Part shown: in pieces, positions 18,665 to 27,366 of the stretch
How positions within the stretch are numbered: position 1 is the first letter of the stretch
Layout of the letters: every line of letters begins with the position of its first letter
Assembly: GCA_965207565.1 (NCBI GenBank)
Contig: CBDBMQ010000001.1
Location: 178,218-242,217, forward strand
DNA: 64,000 nt
Source: Bin80 sp965207565
GTDB taxonomy: Bacteria; Bacteroidota; Rhodothermia; Rhodothermales; Bin80
Direction of reading: 5' to 3'
Notes under the pieces: generated by a model
Told to the model about the DNA's origin: nothing
What the model saw: the letters and a program-made list of their open reading frames with translations, nothing else
The model's database searches: none
Made by a program: the position numbers and the translations under genes

Positions 18665-19072
18665 AATGGATCAGGTGATCTTCCCGCAGCTTTTCTCCAC
18701 GGAAAGCTCAATTTACAAAATCGCTCTCTCTCTGCAAACCTCTCATTCGGTATGGGAATTGGGATCGTATGCCTAAACGCATCCAGCGGCTTGGATTCTG
18801 GAGGATTGTCAGCCCTCTTCCTGTGCATTATTACTGAATCTTTACGGATTCAATCCATGAGAGTCATGGGCGATGTGGCCTGAATAGGTAATGCTTCATG
18901 CCGATAACCTCTGACCACACCCGCCGACCCTGACCAACCATTACCTTTCCTCCATATATTTCCGTGGCATACCTTGCCACCTGCCATAACGTTTATCACT
19001 CCCGTAAGGACGCCCGCGAAAAACAAGGCTAAAAAAGAAGGTCGTATCCGTACATATTATTTAAGCACCTGA
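18665..19072. promoter_or_regulatory. Upstream region of the glucan locus (promoter inferred)
   Basis: 408 bases separate the Fic gene stop from the TonB-receptor start, both on the minus strand. No gene is visible. A regulatory role is inferred only from position ahead of the six-gene locus. TTTG-containing tracts occur on the minus strand 30-60 bases before the receptor ATG, but none fits the Bacteroidota consensus well enough to call a promoter. Confidence 0.35.
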
Positions 19073-20584
19073 TCAGGATAATCGCTCATAGCTTTCCCTA
19101 ACGATGTTCTCCACCGAAAAAAGCTCATCATCGCTCAAGAAATCAAAATATGATTTTCTTTTGTTCGCAGACAAACTGCCATTGTTTCCAAGGCAAATCC
19201 GGATGAACAAATCTATCAGACGGTCGGGCATATCAATAACATTCTGAATCGCCTTTTTAGTACTGTCATAATTTGCAAGAAACCTGAATCCCTCTATAAG
19301 CTCACTCTCAATGGCTTGAGTGACAAAATCATACAAAGCTTCCACTTGTGAGGTCATATCGATGTAACGATACCAGTACGCAGTATCGTTATGGATAGTC
19401 ATCTGGGCAAGTTCATCTAGACTGTATTCCACAAGTCGGTTTAAGGGACGTGAAAACGCCTCCAAAGAATCATTGTAGCCTTCTTGGTTACTGAGCATTA
19501 CCGCAGATACAGGAAACATCAGACCTTTCGGGACTATTCCTTGAAGGGAGAAAATATTGTGGATCAAAAACCGGTGGATTCGGCCGTTGCCATCTTCAAA
19601 CGGATGAATAAAAACAAAGCCGTAAGCTACTACGGCAGCGTGAACAATAGCCGAGACACCGCCGGTCATCATAAGCCGATGAGAAGTCAGAAGCCCCCGC
19701 ATCAGGTCAGGAAGATCCTCCGGCTTGGGACATACATAATGAATCAACTCTTTTTGATAGGAAATCGTCTGGCCTACATAGTTCTGAACCGTTCGATAAT
19801 CTTCGTTCATGAAACGTGGATCGACAATTCGATTCTGCAGGGCAATCAACGATTCCTTGTTGCAAAAATCCTCTTGACGCGCCATCTCCAAAGACGCTAC
19901 GAATTTTCCAATCCGTGACGCGTTGGGTTTAATGTTTTCTATTTCAAAAGAGGACTTGGTTTCTTTGTTGTAGAGATAACTTAACGCTCTTCTAAGTAGT
20001 TGCGGAGGGTACGATTCGACTATCTTCTCACATCTCTCTCGAAAATCGGTCTGATCCATTTCTCCAAGCTTCTCCGTTTTCCGAACAATAGGACAAAACT
20101 CCCTTGGTCCAAGCAAATTATTGATGACGCGGTGTCTTCGCGATTTTTCACCCTGAGAGAGTGTGTAATAAATATTCGGTTCAAGTGCTTCTAGGTAATT
20201 CCCCTTGGACAAATCATCAATGGGGAGTCTGCGGTCAGTTAAAAACTCGTAAAAAAACCAGATGCGACGAGCATATTTTCCCGTTGGCTTGGATTTGATG
20301 TAATCAACAAGCTCATCTTCCGCAACAGCATCGAAAATAATCTTTAAAGAGCCTAGGTTTACGCCGTCATATTTCAAGGCAAATTCCAGATGATCTCCTA
20401 TTTTTTCACCGGGCCAGTATTGAGGAGAATAAATATCTTCAACCCTACCGCCCTGTACTTTCTGCTGCCGACCACCTGTTATCGCAACAAAGGAAATGTG
20501 CGGATTCGGCATTGCGGTCAACCCGAATCTGTTCAGGAGCCAAGCGTAGCCTGCGGGTCGTATTTCCGAAACGTTTGTTCTCAT
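19073..20584 (-). CDS. Fic family AMP-transferase with built-in inhibitory motif
   Basis: 503 residues. The Fic core motif HPFEDGNGRIHR is intact at 327-338 (catalytic His327, anion-binding Gly/Asn, closing Arg). About 110 residues earlier lies SFEIEN (212-217), which fits the class II inhibitory helix (S/T)xxxE(G/N); Glu216 would be the inhibitory Glu. Such proteins transfer AMP from ATP to Ser/Thr/Tyr of target proteins and are self-restrained until activated. The N-terminal ~110 residues (VQGGRVEDIYSPQYWPGEK) and the C-terminus hold no domain I can name. No antitoxin-like small gene is adjacent, consistent with the inhibitory motif being within the same chain. The gene and its upstream DNA are more A/T-rich than the neighbours, suggesting acquisition. 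Confidence 0.88.
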   Translation of the reverse strand: MRTNVSEIRPAGYAWLLNRFGLTAMPNPHISFVAITGGRQQKVQGGRVEDIYSPQYWPGEKIGDHLEFALKYDGVNLGSLKIIFDAVAEDELVDYIKSKPTGKYARRIWFFYEFLTDRRLPIDDLSKGNYLEALEPNIYYTLSQGEKSRRHRVINNLLGPREFCPIVRKTEKLGEMDQTDFRERCEKIVESYPPQLLRRALSYLYNKETKSSFEIENIKPNASRIGKFVASLEMARQEDFCNKESLIALQNRIVDPRFMNEDYRTVQNYVGQTISYQKELIHYVCPKPEDLPDLMRGLLTSHRLMMTGGVSAIVHAAVVAYGFVFIHPFEDGNGRIHRFLIHNIFSLQGIVPKGLMFPVSAVMLSNQEGYNDSLEAFSRPLNRLVEYSLDELAQMTIHNDTAYWYRYIDMTSQVEALYDFVTQAIESELIEGFRFLANYDSTKKAIQNVIDMPDRLIDLFIRICLGNNGSLSANKRKSYFDFLSDDELFSVENIVRESYERLS

Positions 20585-20637
20585 GAACTGAATCCAATAA
20601 AATCGTTATTTTTCTCATAATATAATTAAAAAATTAG

Positions 20638-20679
20638 TTTTTTGAAAAAAATAATTACAAATTTGATTTTTTCAAAAAA
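20638..20679. repeat. AT-only inverted repeat upstream of the Fic gene
   Basis: Arms TTTTTTGAAAAAAAT (20638-20652) and ATTTTTTCAAAAAA (20666-20679) pair over about 14 bp around a 13-base spacer. It lies ~55-95 bases upstream of the Fic ATG in very AT-rich DNA between the divergent Fic and coiled-coil genes. It could be an operator, a promoter-associated element or a weak bidirectional terminator. Confidence 0.5.
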
Positions 20680-20870
20680 AAATGATTATGAAACTGGAAA
20701 ACCGATTAAAAAACATCACCTCTCGAATAAAACAGTTGCAAACTGCAGTTTTTCCTATCAAAAAGAGCGTAATGCGTGCCCTAAACAATTGGATTGGCCA
20801 CCGCCTTGTGGAACTTTTTTTCTAAATACAATGTACTTCCCGCTCGCACATTTAATCCCTCGACATTCCC

Positions 20871-21554
20871 ATGCCAGACGGATTCACCATGACCGAAATG
20901 ATTGCGATAGCAACTGTTGCCCTTACGACGGCATCTTTTGCAGTTACGCTCATTCTACTTGTATACAAGATTGGAATATGGAGAGGGCGTGTAAGTGAAA
21001 AAGTGAAACAACTTGAGGGAGCCGCAGAAAATGACCGCAAGAATTTCCGGGATACCGTAGAGAACTTCCGCAAGGAAGTGCGGGAATCTGCAGAAAACTT
21101 CCGCAAGGAAGTGCGGGAATCTGCAGAAAACTTCCGTAGGGAAATGCGGGAGGACATCGGAAAGATTCAAGATCAGATAGTCGAAATTTTCAAGAGGTTG
21201 CCGCCCATCCCCCCTACTGTGGGAGGGGCCAGTCCGCTTAGCCTAACAGAATTTGGGCGTGAAATATCTCAAGATTTAGATGCCGATAAATGGGCGAATG
21301 GTATCTATGAATCCTTGCAAAAACAGGTTCAGGGTAAACCCGAATACATATTTCAAGAAGTTTGTATGGAGTATGTTCGGAATGAATTGCCAGAGAACAT
21401 GAAGGAAAAGGTGAAAGAGGTGGCATATAATCGTGGCATAGAAGACAAAAAGCAGGTTGAATGGGTATTGGTCGTTGTTCTTCGTGACAAGTTGCTAGCA
21501 ACCACAGCTCATGGCGGACGTGATTTACAGTATGGGCACAACGCCTCTGTGTAG
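20871..21554 (+). CDS. Membrane-anchored hendecad coiled-coil protein, function unknown
   Basis: 227 residues. One N-terminal membrane helix (~8-33, IATVALTTASFAVTLILLVYK) is followed by a charged helix built on 11-residue repeats (ENDRKNFRDTV, ENFRKEVRESA twice, ENFRREMREDI), so a hendecad coiled coil is expected. A Pro-rich break (PPIPPTVGG) leads to a compact C-terminal domain (SPLSLTEFGREISQDL, DADKWA, YNRGIEDKKQVEWVLVVVLRDKL). I recognise this C-terminal pattern from uncharacterised bacterial proteins but cannot name a function. It stands alone, divergent from Fic across an AT-rich gap and next to IS21 debris. Confidence 0.75.
   Translation: MPDGFTMTEMIAIATVALTTASFAVTLILLVYKIGIWRGRVSEKVKQLEGAAENDRKNFRDTVENFRKEVRESAENFRKEVRESAENFRREMREDIGKIQDQIVEIFKRLPPIPPTVGGASPLSLTEFGREISQDLDADKWANGIYESLQKQVQGKPEYIFQEVCMEYVRNELPENMKEKVKEVAYNRGIEDKKQVEWVLVVVLRDKLLATTAHGGRDLQYGHNASV
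21063..21153 (+). repeat. 33-bp tandem repeat encoding coiled-coil hendecads
   Basis: Two perfect 33-bp copies (21063-21095 and 21096-21128) are followed by a diverged partial third (21129-21153). Each encodes one ENFRKEVRESA unit, so unit-number change would lengthen or shorten the coiled coil in frame. Confidence 0.85.
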
Positions 21555-21849
21555 TGTCCTTCTGGATCGTTGATAATTTCTAATCCATCATCACTGGCCT
21601 CAAGTCGTTGTTTTGTATTGGCGGGTGCTTTTCTGGGCTTTTAGGAATCCTGGAAGCTCTTCTAGATTTGGCTTAACAATGGCATCTTATATTGATTCTC
21701 GAATCATGCCGCCTTGGAGAAGAGCGTCTGGTTCATAGTTAAACTCGTGTACTGTACCGTGAAAATTACCTATGTGGATAACTTGGCAAGGGTGGGTCGG
21801 TCTTGGATGAACGTAAGTCGGCTCTCTCGTTTCCGCTACTCACCGATTT

Positions 21850-22620
21850 ATCTCGGGGCTTTCTCGGGCGAGCGGGAAGCACGGTCACTCGGTAATGCTC
21901 CGTCAAGTCGCGGAACGATTCATTCAGAACGGGAACATCATCCTTCTGGAATCGAATCACTGCGGACTTCAGATTGTCCGGTACAATCGCGCGCGGCACA
22001 CCTCCAAAAAACTCCAATGCCCGACGAACCGACTCGCAGAAATCCTTTGCCTTTTGGGTCTCGGTGGCATCCGCATACAGATAGTTGGACGCTCCCAGTA
22101 CGGCAACAAACAACTCCACGGTCCGCTCTTCACCGGTATCTGGATCCACCACACACGGCTTCTTTCCCGAATAATCCACGAACAAGCGGTCGCCGGCCTT
22201 ATGGGTATGACGCATCACCGGATCTATATTCTTTGCGCGCCAACGGCGATAGAGATCGCAATAGCGACTGTACTGATACCCAGTCGGGTGCGCCTCAATA
22301 TACTCCCTCCAAAGCTGCGCCAAGGTCAACGTCCTGTGTTTGGTGAGTTCCCGCTCAACCTCAGCCCAGTTCGGCACTGACCGCTGAGCCGAGGCACTTC
22401 GGGCCGAACCAGGATAGAGGATCTTCTCCAGTTCCGCATCCGTCATCTTCTCAGGTAACGGTCAGGTCAAGTTCGCCACCATCGCACGCTCAAGAATCCG
22501 GGCAACCGAACCGCGACCAACCCCCACATGGCGGGCAATCGCGCGTTTGGACAACTTGGACACAAATCGTAGTTCCAGAATATGCTTGATCATTTTCATC
22601 GAGATTCGTTTTGCAGACAT
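21850..22620 (-). pseudogene. IS21-family transposase istA, nonsense-mutated and truncated
   Basis: Translation from ATG 22620 gives the IstA helix-turn-helix start (MSAKRISMKMIKHILELRF, SKRAIARHVGVGRGSVARIL). It then meets an in-frame TGA at 22464-22462, where IstA normally has Trp before PLPE. The frame continues through YPGSARSASAQRSVPNWAEV, LWREYIEAHPTGYQYSRYC and the catalytic-core segment LFVDYSGKKPCVVDPDTGE, and ends after VTVLPARPRKPRDK. The sequence past ~21850 no longer resembles IstA, the second half of the core is missing, and no istB follows. This is a dead left part of an element; its terminal repeats lie at 22739-22917. Confidence 0.88.
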
Positions 22621-22738
22621 AGTTCATAGATTTTAGTGAAACCAAAAGCTATGAAAAACCATATCTGGATCCGATGAAAATCAAACCGCTTCCAGTTTTG
22701 ATGAGCACACATCAGCACTCCATAATACTGGCTTGTAG

Positions 22739-22917
22739 GGTGGCCCACTTCGCTCGGAACGGTGGCCCACTTCAATCGGAATGGTGGCCCACTTCAATCG
22801 GAATCAGTGGCCCACTTCAATCGGAATGGTGGCCCACTTCAATCGGAATCAGTGGCCCACTTCAATCGGAATGGTGGCCCACTTCGCTCGAAATCAGTGG
22901 CCCACTTGGATCGGAAT
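22739..22917. repeat. Eight-copy 22/23-bp repeat array, IS21-type element end
   Basis: Eight copies of GTGGCCCACTT plus an ATCGGAAT-like tail follow each other. Six are joined by GG or CA spacers that alternate toward the right-hand part. First and seventh copies have CGCTCG and the eighth has GGATCGG instead of CAATCGG. The array lies upstream of the istA relic, where IS21 elements carry several transposase-binding repeats. Eight copies is more than the two or three I know from IS21 itself. Confidence 0.8.
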
Positions 22918-22978
22918 ATGCATCCATATGCACATGCTACCCGGTGATCAAGATTGCTCGGAGAATTCGCACATCCCA

Positions 22979-24550
22979 TTAGCCAGCTCCCAATACCAAC
23001 GCCTGCAAGACATCTTCATGGATGATCAGCGAATACCTTGAAACCAACTCTGCATAACGAGCCAAGCGATTTTCTCGCAACTTCTCTTCACGTAAAATTG
23101 AGTTTACGATATCATGTGCTTCCGTAAATGTTTTTCTCCCGGATGGGAATTGGGGGCCTATACGGAAGCGGATCCAACCGTTCGAGATCGGATAGGGCCC
23201 CACCAAATCCCCTTCCTCTGCACGAAATAAATCTTCCGAAATCTCTCCCAGCATCCCAGCCTCAAAGCGTGCCGGACCAGAGAGGGCACTCAATTCACGG
23301 ACCGACTGTGCCGCTCCCTGCGTAGAAAAGATTTGCCAAGTCAGTTCAATCCGGGCAGGGTGCCGAAACTCCTGAGGGGATGCAGACTCATAGTAGGCAC
23401 GAGCTTCCTTCTCGGATATTTCGGGATCATCCATTTGATGAAGGTGCTGGACGATATAGCGATCCATCGCATCTCTTAGCCGCTCCTGATAGGCCAGAGT
23501 TAAGCGCAGGGGCACTGCCTTACGAAGCATCAACTCACCGGCAATCAGTCCTTGGATAAAATCACGGAGATCCGCTGTACTGCGCACCTGTGCACGCTGG
23601 CGATCCGTTGTAAAGCGGGCATAATCTCGGAATTCTTCGACCGTCCACTGCTCTTGTGGCGTGCCAAAATACACGAGTATGTGCGAGTCCAGACCATCTT
23701 CCTGGACGGGGTTGCCGGGGGTAATCCGCTCAAATAACTGCGCAACCGTGGGGGCGACAAATCTGATCTGAGCATCTTCGACTAGTTGTCGAACATAGTG
23801 GCGCCGGGTACGGGAGCGTGCCCGGCCCAGAGCATACGCCTCAAACAGGTGACGTTTCTCTTGAAACTCAGTTTCGGTAATGATTGGCCGTGTAAAGCGA
23901 TCCTCTACCTGGATAATGAAGTATCCTTGCGGGGTCCGAACCGGATGGGAGATCTCTCCAATGGGGAGGGTAAAGGCAACATCCTCGAAGTCTGGATCCA
24001 TTTCGTCAAACGTGAATGGCGGCAACAATCCCCCAGAGGCCTGAAGTTCAGGATCGTTAAACACTTCTTCTGCGAGCGCTTGAAAGCTCTCTCCCTCCAA
24101 TAGGCGGCGGCGCAGGGAGTCCGCCTGGGCATGGGTCCTTGCATACAACTGCCGGGCACTGACAGTGGACTGTGCACGTGCATACAGTTCCCGAACCTGC
24201 GCTTCATCCACTGCAACCGGGCCCAGCACTGCTTCCTCAACAAAGAGGTCAATCAGGAGGCGCCGTTCCACGGTTTCCCTGCGCGCCTGATAATGGGGTT
24301 CTTCTTCAATCCCTTCCCGACGTGCTTGGAGTACTGCCAGACGCGTTGCCGCCATGTCCTTTACAAATGCACTCCGCCGCTGCGGGGCATCTTGAATGCC
24401 GGTTGCAAGCAGCCATGACCGGTATTCTTCTCGAAACTCGCTGGCAGAAACGACCAGATTGTCGGCAATCGCCACGATGTCATCCTGATCCACCTGGCAA
24501 CCCGTCAGCATGAGCAACATTCCGACAAGAATTGACATCGGGCGAATCAT
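22979..24550 (-). CDS. PpiC-type peptidyl-prolyl isomerase lipoprotein
   Basis: About 523 residues from ATG 24550, which places a lipoprotein signal (SILVGMLLMLTGC) directly at the N-terminus; longer starts add an unrelated prefix. A SurA-like N-terminal helical segment (VVSASEFREEYRSWLLATG) precedes a parvulin domain (~150-250: QLYARTHAQADSLRRRLLEG, FNDPELQASGGLLPPFTFDE, HPVRTPQGYFIIQVEDR). A second, more degenerate parvulin-like part follows (ARAYYESASPQEFRHPARIE). It should act in the periplasm on folding of exported or outer-membrane proteins. The gene stands alone between IS21 debris and the polyketide relics. Alternative ATG 24538 is also possible. Confidence 0.85.
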   Translation of the reverse strand: MIRPMSILVGMLLMLTGCQVDQDDIVAIADNLVVSASEFREEYRSWLLATGIQDAPQRRSAFVKDMAATRLAVLQARREGIEEEPHYQARRETVERRLLIDLFVEEAVLGPVAVDEAQVRELYARAQSTVSARQLYARTHAQADSLRRRLLEGESFQALAEEVFNDPELQASGGLLPPFTFDEMDPDFEDVAFTLPIGEISHPVRTPQGYFIIQVEDRFTRPIITETEFQEKRHLFEAYALGRARSRTRRHYVRQLVEDAQIRFVAPTVAQLFERITPGNPVQEDGLDSHILVYFGTPQEQWTVEEFRDYARFTTDRQRAQVRSTADLRDFIQGLIAGELMLRKAVPLRLTLAYQERLRDAMDRYIVQHLHQMDDPEISEKEARAYYESASPQEFRHPARIELTWQIFSTQGAAQSVRELSALSGPARFEAGMLGEISEDLFRAEEGDLVGPYPISNGWIRFRIGPQFPSGRKTFTEAHDIVNSILREEKLRENRLARYAELVSRYSLIIHEDVLQALVLGAG

Positions 24551-25018
24551 AGTTTTGAGTGTCTGTAGAGTTGGCTGGACCTTCACTTGAAGAGTAGGAG
24601 TTGATCCTGCCTCACCGAATGGCCGTGCGCAAGATCCCCATCCTTTGAGCACGTCAAAAAATACGACTCAGACCGATGTAGTCCACTATGTTGGGAATCA
24701 TGTACTTTTGTGAACCAAGCGCTCAAGTTCTTTCTATCATTTCATCACCCGCCTTGGGAATACAGGCTCCTATTCAATAATCCTAGATCTTATCATAGTC
24801 TCCTGAGATTCTTGCAAAACCCATTTATTGCAACTGGTGACCCGGGAAGTTGGCAGGCCCAACAACCGGTTATAGTCTCCAAAATATTCAACTCAGAATG
24901 AAAAATGTCCAGATTTTTCGGAAAAATCAAAGGTGAAAACGACATTGGATCTCCTGAAATACTCAGTTTTCTGACAGGCACTAATTAGATCATACTATAA
25001 GGATCTGGGAAACCGTAT
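24551..25018. other. Non-coding gap without recognisable gene
   Basis: This lies between the PpiC lipoprotein start and the ketosynthase relic. Frames are short and broken, with no motif I can place. The promoter of the PpiC gene should lie near 24560-24650. Confidence 0.4.
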
Positions 25019-25150
25019 GTGCCGTCATTTGTGCTTGGGAGAGGGATCAGCACCATTGCATCGGTTTATTCGTCAGGAATCATTGCGCTGGACAGCGCCC
25101 TACGCGTCGCCATTCAATACGGTGACTGCTCCGAGTCTGGAGCGAAGGAG
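25019..25150 (+). pseudogene. Ketosynthase fragment (PKS/FAS), decayed
   Basis: One frame reads GRGISTIASVYSSGIIALD followed by SALRVAIQYGDCSES. This resembles the active-site stretch of beta-ketoacyl synthases (..DTACSSGxxALDSALxxIxxGxC..). The catalytic Cys position reads Tyr, the sequence on both sides is not KS-like, and no full domain can be assembled. I treat it as a relic; it fits with the AT and ACP relics nearby. Confidence 0.55.
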
Positions 25151-25460
25151 TCGGTCACATTGAAAAACAATTTGAAAACAACATTACGTAATTCTATGTG
25201 GTCCGCACCACGAACGAGCATTTTAGGCGAATCTGATGCCGCTCTGCGAACGCTGGACAACCTCTTGACATGGATCACCGGATTGATCAACTGGCATCCC
25301 CCACTACCAACCATGGTGACCTGCACAGGCTATGCAAGCAACATGCAATTGCCGTGGTCATTGCCTTGGATGGGAAGGCGGAAATTCCCGCAATGCCCCC
25401 TTCAACCTCTTCAATATCTGATTCTGGGAATAGATTGGGACAGGTCGTGGGACCCCCAAA

Positions 25461-25649
25461 GTGGTCCCGAGCATAGGAAATGGTTTCAAGAAAGAGAGTG
25501 ATCTTGGCGTGGAATTCCTTCATTCCCTGGGAGTTGCCTACAAAGCGGAGCTCAATATTGATTTTTCTAAATTATTCGCAGGAATGCAATGCGACCGTAT
25601 TTCTCTACCCCTTTATCCATTCCAACGCCATACATTCTGGGTCGAATAA
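25461..25649 (+). pseudogene. Acyltransferase C-terminal/linker fragment of a modular PKS
   Basis: The frame gives VPSIGNGFKKESDLGVEFLH, then ELNIDFSKLFAG and SLPLYPFQRHTFWVE. This is the characteristic end of a PKS acyltransferase domain plus linker (..PSLRRG..LLESLGxLYxxGxxVDW..LPxYPFQRxxFWxE). A stop follows at once, and no KR, DH or ACP domain follows on this strand. It is a fragment, not a working gene. Confidence 0.7.
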
Positions 25650-25716
25650 CCCGATTCAAACAGGCTGAATAGATCCATTCGTTCTCAGGTGTATCTGGGT
25701 GCACAGGCTTCCCGGC

Positions 25717-26649
25717 TCAACTCATAAGGTCATACCTTCTAAAAAACTCAACGACAACCTCAGCACACTTTTCTGGTTCCTCAAGTTGAAGGAAGTGGGT
25801 TGATTCAGGGAGAAAATCGTAGTCCAACTTTACGACGTAACCCAGATCGAAGGTCGGTAAATAAGAGTAGGGCAATGTGGGATCGGCTCCAAGAACTTTC
25901 ACCGGACAGCAGATATGGTCAAAGTCCACGAGTACCGAAAAATTTCCCGCGAACTCCATGATCCGTGCCTCGTATTCGGGAGGGCAACACAACTCATATC
26001 CCCCGTTATCGCTGCATTCGCGAAGCGTAGTTTCTGCCAGGAGTTCATAAACCCCTGGAACAACCCGCTGGAAACTCGGAAGGTAAGGAAGAATCTCAGC
26101 CAGGCTATCCTTGGTTGTAAACTTGTTTGTACGCGCCCGGGTTAACTCGGAAAGGCGATTTGCAGCTGCTTCAAATTCCGCATAACCCCTTCCGCCCTTG
26201 CACAAAGGGGGATCATAAAGGACAAGCCCCGAAAATAAACCTGGTTTACAAAAGGGCTGTAGAGCTGCAAGGGCCGTAATCGAATGAAAAACCCCCACAC
26301 TTGGCTTGCTACCATAGTGACGATCAATCGCACCAAGAATAGGATCAAAATCCTGTACAAATGTTGGCAGATTATGATTTTTGAAATCCCCGACAGGATT
26401 CCAACCGTGATTCCTGATATCAAACACGATGACGTCAAAATTATCAAGAAACAGTGACCAGAAGGGATAATAGAGGTCAATCGCAAGACCGTTCCCGTGG
26501 CTTAAAATCAGACGTGGACCTTCTGGATTTCCATGACGCCGAATCACCACCGAGGCACCGTCATGCATGCGTACCTCGTTAGCCGAGTGAGGACTGGGTA
26601 CGACCCAAACTCCACAGTCATCCTCGTTTGACTCCTGCTTTGATACCAT
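25717..26649 (-). CDS. Alpha/beta-fold hydrolase
   Basis: About 310 residues from ATG 26649; a TTG at 26727 would add 26 residues. Hydrolase-fold landmarks are visible: RLILSHGNGLAIDLYYPFW (oxyanion-hole HGNG), VIVFDIRNHGWN, nucleophile elbow VGVFHSITALAAL (Ser in a relaxed GxSxG), VLGADPTLPYS near the acid, and a late His in PESTHFLQLEEPE. It lies beside the AT relic and 264 bases downstream of an ACP relic on the same strand, so it may once have been a thioesterase or tailoring enzyme of a polyketide locus. The frame is intact, but in this degraded setting its present use is uncertain. Confidence 0.75.
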   Translation of the reverse strand: MVSKQESNEDDCGVWVVPSPHSANEVRMHDGASVVIRRHGNPEGPRLILSHGNGLAIDLYYPFWSLFLDNFDVIVFDIRNHGWNPVGDFKNHNLPTFVQDFDPILGAIDRHYGSKPSVGVFHSITALAALQPFCKPGLFSGLVLYDPPLCKGGRGYAEFEAAANRLSELTRARTNKFTTKDSLAEILPYLPSFQRVVPGVYELLAETTLRECSDNGGYELCCPPEYEARIMEFAGNFSVLVDFDHICCPVKVLGADPTLPYSYLPTFDLGYVVKLDYDFLPESTHFLQLEEPEKCAEVVVEFFRRYDLMS

Positions 26650-26913
26650 TCTCAGAAAATGGTCAATGGTAGATGGTCCAGAAACATCAATGGAGGAGTA
26701 TATGCGACCCCCTGTCACGAGCCTCAAACTCCTCCATCAAAATACAGTACTTTTATGGCTAGACCCAATCATGCATTGCCTGCTCACGAGGCCAGATCAG
26801 TGCCCAAACCAACAACACGAAAAACGATTGCAGACGCAACCAAGGGGGCTCCGTACTCTCTAACGGCGGAATCCAAACCAAACAGGGCACACGGGTACGA
26901 CACCAGACAGTGC

Positions 26914-27140
26914 CTAACCGGTGGCTTTGATTTGATCAACAGCCGCCTGTAGGTTCTCGGAATTCGCCATATCTTCAGGTTTAAATCCGTCCCGAACTCC
27001 TTTCACACTTCCTTCAGAAAGGCAACGGCATCTACGGAGTTAACCCCAAGGTCCGAAAGTGTGGAGTTCATTGCTGCTGGATCACTTATCCGAAGGTGCC
27101 GCTCTAAAAGAGATTTGAAACGTTCTTCAACTGTAGCCAT
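26914..27140 (-). pseudogene. Acyl carrier protein, nonsense plus frameshift
   Basis: ATG 27140 begins MATVEERFKSLLERHLRI, continues to the phosphopantetheine site LGVNSVDAVAFLKEV (Ser of NSVD), then hits TGA at 27005-27003. After a one-base frame change the typical ACP third helix follows (FKPEDMANSENLQAAVDQI) and ends at TAG 26916-26914. Length and order match a complete ~75-residue discrete ACP with two lesions. It belongs with the KS and AT fragments as remains of a polyketide or fatty-acid synthase locus. Confidence 0.8.
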
Positions 27141-27245
27141 TTTTTCTGTCTTGTTTATGGTTCACCCGTGTTACCGTTAATCGGGCAATCAAATATATTA
27201 AAAATGTTTGACTGACAATAACTCAACCCCTGTACAGATGAAATG

Positions 27246-27330
27246 TACCCGGGGTGGGACTCGAACCCACACAGCCGCAATGGCCAACGGATTTTGAGTC
27301 CGTCGCGTCTACCAATTCCGCCACCCGGGC
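27246..27330 (-). tRNA. tRNA-Leu(CAA)
   Basis: 85 bases with acceptor stem GCCCGGG/CCCGGGT, D-arm TGGCGGAATTGGTAGACGC, anticodon loop CTCAAAA (anticodon CAA), a long class II variable arm, and T-arm GTGGG-TTCGAGT-CCCAC. CCA is not encoded. It reads UUG leucine codons. The 5' ACP relic side could have used it as an integration target, but no attachment repeat is seen. Confidence 0.95.
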
Positions 27331-27366
27331 ATCCATGACTTTTACTGCCCCTTACCCGCACGGATC

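Noticed and set aside
18665..18780. Bacteroidota -33/-7 promoter for the glucan locus
   Set aside because: TTTG words occur at roughly the right spacing, but the -7 element lacks the TA of TAnnTTTG, so it is not called.
22462..22464. In-frame TGA in istA as selenocysteine or recoding
   Set aside because: The position is a Trp in IstA, the gene is also truncated, and no recoding element is visible. A TGG-to-TGA nonsense change is simpler.
22739..22917. Possible CRISPR array (eight short repeats)
   Set aside because: Units abut with no unique 30-40-bp spacers, no cas genes are near, and the array lies upstream of an istA relic where IS21 ends carry such repeats.
24710..24981. Short overlapping frames on both strands after the PpiC gene
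   Set aside because: No motif, no coding pattern and no conserved start; treated as non-coding.
26659..26952. 97-residue plus-strand frame between hydrolase and ACP relic
   Set aside because: It is antisense to the hydrolase start and the ACP end, of low complexity in motif terms and without similarity I can place.
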